Assembly (NCBI GenBank): GCA_951812575.1
Contig: OX638322.1
Location: 4,592,501-4,656,500, forward strand
Direction of reading: 5' to 3'
Origin: Candidatus Binatia bacterium
GTDB taxonomy: Bacteria; Desulfobacterota; Binatia; Bin18
Length of the DNA stretch: 64,000 nucleotides
In this document: positions 61,316 to 64,000 of the stretch, piece by piece
How the letters are laid out: each line of letters starts with the position of its first letter
How positions within the stretch are numbered: position 1 is the stretch's first letter
Notes under the pieces: model-generated
Databases searched by the model: none
What the model saw: only the letters and a program-made list of their open reading frames with translations
Told to the model about the DNA's origin: nothing
Made by a program: the position numbers and the translations under genes

Positions 61316-61633
61316 ATGACCCGTCCAACATTGGCGAGCTTCAAGCAAAAGGCGCTGAATGATCCAGAAGTCAGAGCGGAGTATGCAGCGCTCTCTCCTG
61401 CCTATGCTCTTCGTAGAAAGCTGATTGCCCTGCGCAAAGCAGCGAGCCTTCCCCAAGAGGAACTGGCGGAGCGGCTCCATACGAGCAAGAGCGCTATTTC
61501 CCACTTGGAAAACGTGAATTCGCCGGTCTCACCAACCCTGACAACAATTGAGGCGTATGCAGAGGCGGTCGGCTATCGCATAGAGATCAACTTCCTTCCC
61601 GTCTCGCATTCAACCCGATCTCCCCACACATGA
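61316..61633 (+). CDS. XRE-family HigA-like antitoxin/regulator, orphan
   Basis: A 105-residue protein: FKQKALNDPEVRAEYAALSP (the N-terminal helix of HigA-like antitoxins that pair with phage-derived Gp49/RelE toxins), then the HTH LPQEELAERLHTSKSAISHL and TLTTIEAYAEAVGYRIEINF. No toxin frame lies next to it. Its stop overlaps the start of symporter copy 3 by 4 bases (ATGA), so the two are translationally coupled, and it may now regulate the transporter. A broken second copy lies at 63402-63578. Confidence 0.85.
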   Translation: MTRPTLASFKQKALNDPEVRAEYAALSPAYALRRKLIALRKAASLPQEELAERLHTSKSAISHLENVNSPVSPTLTTIEAYAEAVGYRIEINFLPVSHSTRSPHT

Positions 61634-63207
61634 CGCTCATCACTTGGTCGTGGTTGTTCCTCGTCATCTATATCGGCGGCATGATAACCATCGGGGTTGT
61701 GGCCCAGCGCCGGGTCAAACATGCCGACGACTTTGCCACGGCGCGCGGTGCGTACGGGCCCCTGTTTCTGGCCCTGGCGTTTTCGGCCACCACCGTGAGC
61801 GGGGCAACCTTCCTGGGCATGCCGGGACTGAGCTACACCTGGGGGCTGACCACCATGTGGGGCGTCTTTCTGGGTCCCGCCGGCCTGTGTCTGGGCATGT
61901 TGCTGACCATGCGCCTGATTACCAGCTCCGGCCATAAGTTCGGCAACCGCTCCATCCCCGAGTACCTGGGAGACCGCTATCAATCCGAAGGCATTCGGGT
62001 GCTGGTGTCGCTGTTTTCCCTGTTGTTGTGTTTCTATCTGGCCGGCCAGCTCGTATCGGGTCTGGTCATGTTCGAGATTCTGCTGGGTTTACCACCGCTC
62101 TGGGCACTGATCATCACTACCACCGTGTTGTTGATTTACGTTGTCCTGGGCGGGGCGCATGCCGACATCATCGCCGACGGGATCCAGGCCTGTCTGATGC
62201 TGCTGGTGGCCCTGGTGGTCGTCGTGCTCTTCCTCATCGGCTTTGGACTGGAGGTGGGAGAATCGGGCAGAAGCGGCTTCTTAGGACTGATCGACAATCT
62301 GGCCACCCAGGACGAGCACCTAGTCAGTACCCTCAACACGAAAACCCCACTCTACCACTCCTGGTGGTCCATTGTCTCGCTGGTGATTTCCTTCATTCCG
62401 CTGGGCGTACTGCCTCACCTGGGCAATAAGCTCTGGGCCTTGAAACACAGTATGCACCAGAACCGCTTTCTTACCCTCACGACCATATTCATCATCACCC
62501 TGGCCATGCTGACCTTGGGCGGCCTATTGGCCCGGGCGCTGCTGGGTGACACTCTGTTTGCCGAGGGCGCAACCTCGAATCACGCCCTGCCGACACTCTT
62601 CATCGAGCTGTTTCCGACCTGGTTGGCGGCCTTGGTCGGTGTCGGCATCCTGGCCGCCGTTATGTCTACCGCGGACGGACTCGTCGTGTCATCTTCCCAG
62701 ATTATCGCCAACGACCTCTACCGTCGGAGTATAGTCCCGCGATTGAAGCATCCGCCAACCGGGGAACGACTCGACCGCCAGGTTTTATACATCAGCCGGG
62801 TGGCGACCGTTGTCGTGCTTGTCGTCTGCGCGGCGATAGCCTGGTCGTGGGTTGAAACCAACGTCATGCTGATTGTCTGGATTGGCACTGGCTGTGTCAT
62901 GTCGGCCCTTGCCGGTTCCCTGGTATTCGGAGCCTTGTGGCGCGGGGTCACGCGGACTGGGGCCTACGCCGGGCTGGTCAGCGGCTTTGTCAGCTTTCTG
63001 GTCCTGCACGCCCAACTGATCGACCCGGCCTGGTTTGCGCCAGGTCTGCTGCACAGCGTTGTCTCCTGGCTCTATATCGAGGGCGTCAACCCGTTCTCCT
63101 GCTCGTCCCTCGCCAGCCTCACCTCGGTTGCCTTTACCATCATCGTCTCCAAAGTGACCCGGCCCCTGCCTGAGTCGCACGTCCGGGTGCTGTTCGAGGA
63201 CGTGTAA
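61630..63207 (+). CDS. Sodium:solute symporter (SSS family), copy 3
   Basis: A 525-residue SSS transporter, nearly the same as copy 2: GVVAQRRVKHADDFATARGA, GATFLGMPGLSYTWG, SIPEYLGDRYQSEGIRVLVS and VGILAAVMSTADGLVVSSSQ. Differences cluster at the ends and in the loop after LWALKHSMHQNRF. It starts within the stop of the HigA-like gene and has no ribosome site of its own, so translation depends on coupling. A 48-residue gene follows 34 bases later. Confidence 0.92.
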   Translation: MTLITWSWLFLVIYIGGMITIGVVAQRRVKHADDFATARGAYGPLFLALAFSATTVSGATFLGMPGLSYTWGLTTMWGVFLGPAGLCLGMLLTMRLITSSGHKFGNRSIPEYLGDRYQSEGIRVLVSLFSLLLCFYLAGQLVSGLVMFEILLGLPPLWALIITTTVLLIYVVLGGAHADIIADGIQACLMLLVALVVVVLFLIGFGLEVGESGRSGFLGLIDNLATQDEHLVSTLNTKTPLYHSWWSIVSLVISFIPLGVLPHLGNKLWALKHSMHQNRFLTLTTIFIITLAMLTLGGLLARALLGDTLFAEGATSNHALPTLFIELFPTWLAALVGVGILAAVMSTADGLVVSSSQIIANDLYRRSIVPRLKHPPTGERLDRQVLYISRVATVVVLVVCAAIAWSWVETNVMLIVWIGTGCVMSALAGSLVFGALWRGVTRTGAYAGLVSGFVSFLVLHAQLIDPAWFAPGLLHSVVSWLYIEGVNPFSCSSLASLTSVAFTIIVSKVTRPLPESHVRVLFEDV

Positions 63208-63241
63208 GCCTATGAGAGCATTGTTTTAAGGAGAATTTCTT

Positions 63242-63388
63242 ATGGCGAGTTTACCCCGTCAAGCAGAGTTAGAACGGCAGATACTCAGGCTCCTCGTCCA
63301 AGGAGAAAAAGAAATTGCTGAAGGGCGTGGGACTGGCTTAGATACGGCGCTGGCCGAGGCCGATGGGCTGCTTAAAGCTGACGAATGA
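63242..63388 (+). CDS. 48-residue antitoxin-like protein
   Basis: MASLPRQAELERQILRLLVQ, then GEKEIAEGRGTGLDTALAEA and DGLLKADE: a short, charged, helical protein that resembles the C-terminal half of small antitoxins whose end reads like 'EAD.LL'. AAGGAG precedes ATG 63242 at 8 bases. A decayed version occupies the equivalent place after symporter copy 2. No toxin is adjacent; the next frame is the broken HigA-like copy. Confidence 0.6.
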   Translation: MASLPRQAELERQILRLLVQGEKEIAEGRGTGLDTALAEADGLLKADE

Positions 63389-63401
63389 AGGAGATCAAAA
63401 A

Positions 63402-63578
63402 ATGACCCGTCCAGCCTTGGCCGACTTTCAGAAAAAGGCGCTGAAAAATCCAGAAATCAGGGCAGAGTATAAGGCCCTCTCCCCCGCCTATGCCCTGTGC
63501 GGAAAGCTGCTTGCCCCTCTCCCCAACGCTGGCAACAAAGGAACGAACAGCCGGAGGTGGCGGATTACGCTTTGCTAA
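63402..63578 (+). pseudogene. Truncated copy of the HigA-like gene
   Basis: The first 36 codons (MTRPALADFQKKALKNPEIR, AEYKALSPAYAL) match the gene at 61316, including the leader GGAGATCAAAAAATGACCCG. After CGKLLAPLP the similarity stops, the HTH is gone, and the frame runs into the palindrome at 63555-63585. Confidence 0.8.
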
Positions 63579-63585
63579 TCCACCT
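63555..63585. repeat. Dispersed palindrome, GGATTA/TAATCC type
   Basis: AGGTGGCGGATTACGCTTTG and TAATCCACCT form a palindrome at the break point of the truncated HigA-like copy. Elements like this are common interspersed repeats in many bacterial genomes. Confidence 0.7.
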
Positions 63586-63601
63586 ACGGGACTGATTGCC
63601 C

Positions 63602-64000
63602 TTAAGGGGCAAGGTAACGGACGAGGGCGATAGCAGCCCCAATGATCGTGCTGGTAATGGTCAGGATTGCCATCACCATCAGCCGGTACACGCCTTGAAT
63701 GCTGTGCGACATGTCTTGCTGGCCTTTCAACATGTCCTCCCGCAAGGTGACGATCTCGGTCTTCAATTCCGTCTTGACTTCGGCAATCTCAGTCTTTAGC
63801 TCAGCCTTGACTTCGGCAATCTCAGTCTTTAGCTCAGCCTTGACTTCGGCAATCTCGGTCTTTAGCTCAGCCTTGGCTTCGGCGACTTCCGTCTTGACCG
63901 CGCCAATCTCGATCTCCAAGCCGGCTTGGACCTCGGCGAGATCGGCTTTGGTCGCCACATTGCCGCCCACGGCCTCGCCGACCGTGGCCACCACGGCTTC
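63602..64000 (-). CDS. DUF1640-like coiled-coil protein with C-terminal membrane anchor (5' partial)
   Basis: The visible part ends with a membrane helix (VMAILTITSTIIGAAIALVRY). Before it lies a long alpha-helical coiled coil built of 11-residue units (VKAELKTEIAE), preceded by VATKADLAEVQAGLEIEI, the usual entry to the coiled coil in DUF1640/CCDC90-like proteins. An ATG at 63994 is possible, but the frame stays open to the window edge with plausible residues (EAVVATV), so the start is probably outside. Its function is unknown; such proteins form trimeric membrane-anchored rods. Confidence 0.65.
   Translation of the reverse strand, partial: EAVVATVGEAVGGNVATKADLAEVQAGLEIEIGAVKTEVAEAKAELKTEIAEVKAELKTEIAEVKAELKTEIAEVKTELKTEIVTLREDMLKGQQDMSHSIQGVYRLMVMAILTITSTIIGAAIALVRYLAP
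63773..63871. repeat. Three 33-bp tandem repeats within the coiled-coil gene
   Basis: Units at 63773-63805 and 63806-63838 are identical; 63839-63871 differs by one base. A more diverged unit follows. Each encodes one 11-residue (hendecad) turn of the coiled coil, so copy number changes would lengthen or shorten the rod without breaking the frame. Confidence 0.85.

Noticed and set aside
63773..63871. 33-bp repeats as a CRISPR array
   Set aside because: No spacers, and the repeats are in frame and encode coiled-coil turns.

Overview
The window reads as chromosomal DNA of a free-living Gram-negative bacterium. It has a grpE-dnaK-dnaJ operon, a type IV pilus platform protein and pilin, Hsp33, RecO, the non-mevalonate isoprenoid enzyme DXR, a squalene/phytoene synthase and an OmpA-like protein. 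GC content is moderately high. The many CaiB/BaiF CoA-transferases, LLM-type flavin monooxygenases, D-aminoacylase-like amidohydrolase and sodium:solute symporters are what one sees in uncultured soil or marine-sponge lineages around the old Deltaproteobacteria, such as Tectomicrobia/Entotheonella or Binatota-like groups. That placement is inference from gene content only. I see no rRNA, tRNA, CRISPR array, transposase or phage structural gene.

Layout. 1-4.2 kb: two tandem ClC chloride-channel genes with CBS and TrkA-C tails. 4.3-9.9 kb: a DUF255 thioredoxin-fold protein, a family 2 glycosyltransferase, an AarF/UbiB kinase and a crotonase. 10-17 kb: catabolic genes (N-acyl-D-amino-acid deacylase, glutathione S-transferase-like protein, CaiB CoA-transferase, two LLM flavoenzymes) plus a ParD-like antitoxin with a truncated toxin. 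17.3-23 kb: one minus-strand operon, grpE-dnaK-dnaJ-thiL-larB, behind a good sigma-70 promoter. 23-32 kb, housekeeping: recO, pyruvate phosphate dikinase, aroE, pilC, a pilin, and the pair ribBA-like/hslO in which the RibA half has lost its zinc cysteines. 32.6-35 kb: a gene-poor, AT-richer island with palindromic repeats, a frame-broken OmpA-like gene and a cysteine-rich secreted protein. 35-40.4 kb: dxr and squalene/phytoene synthase, a beta-propeller protein, and amtB behind a sigma-54-like promoter. 40.5-44.6 kb: a thiolase/DUF35/CaiB/CaiB operon. 44.7-50.5 kb: a TauE-type exporter, a cassette of tiny membrane proteins, another LLM oxygenase with a hydratase, and a NYN-domain gene. 50.7-52.3 kb: glycyl-tRNA synthetase. 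52.5-64 kb: a formyl-CoA transferase-like gene followed by three paralogous sodium:solute symporters, with toxin-antitoxin genes and gene fragments between them.

How it works together. The catabolic genes suggest import of organic acids or similar solutes (SSS transporters), activation as CoA thioesters (CaiB/FRC family), beta-oxidation-like or retro-aldol steps (crotonase, thiolase with its DUF35 partner) and oxygenolytic or hydrolytic steps (LLM enzymes, FAH-like hydratase, D-aminoacylase). The substrates cannot be read from the sequence.

The most unusual material is the duplicated cassette of 30-, 35- and 68-residue membrane proteins at 46.3-47.5 kb, and the symporter/antitoxin array at 53.8-63.6 kb. 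In the array, two copies of an SSS/48-residue-protein/HigA-like unit have decayed in complementary ways.
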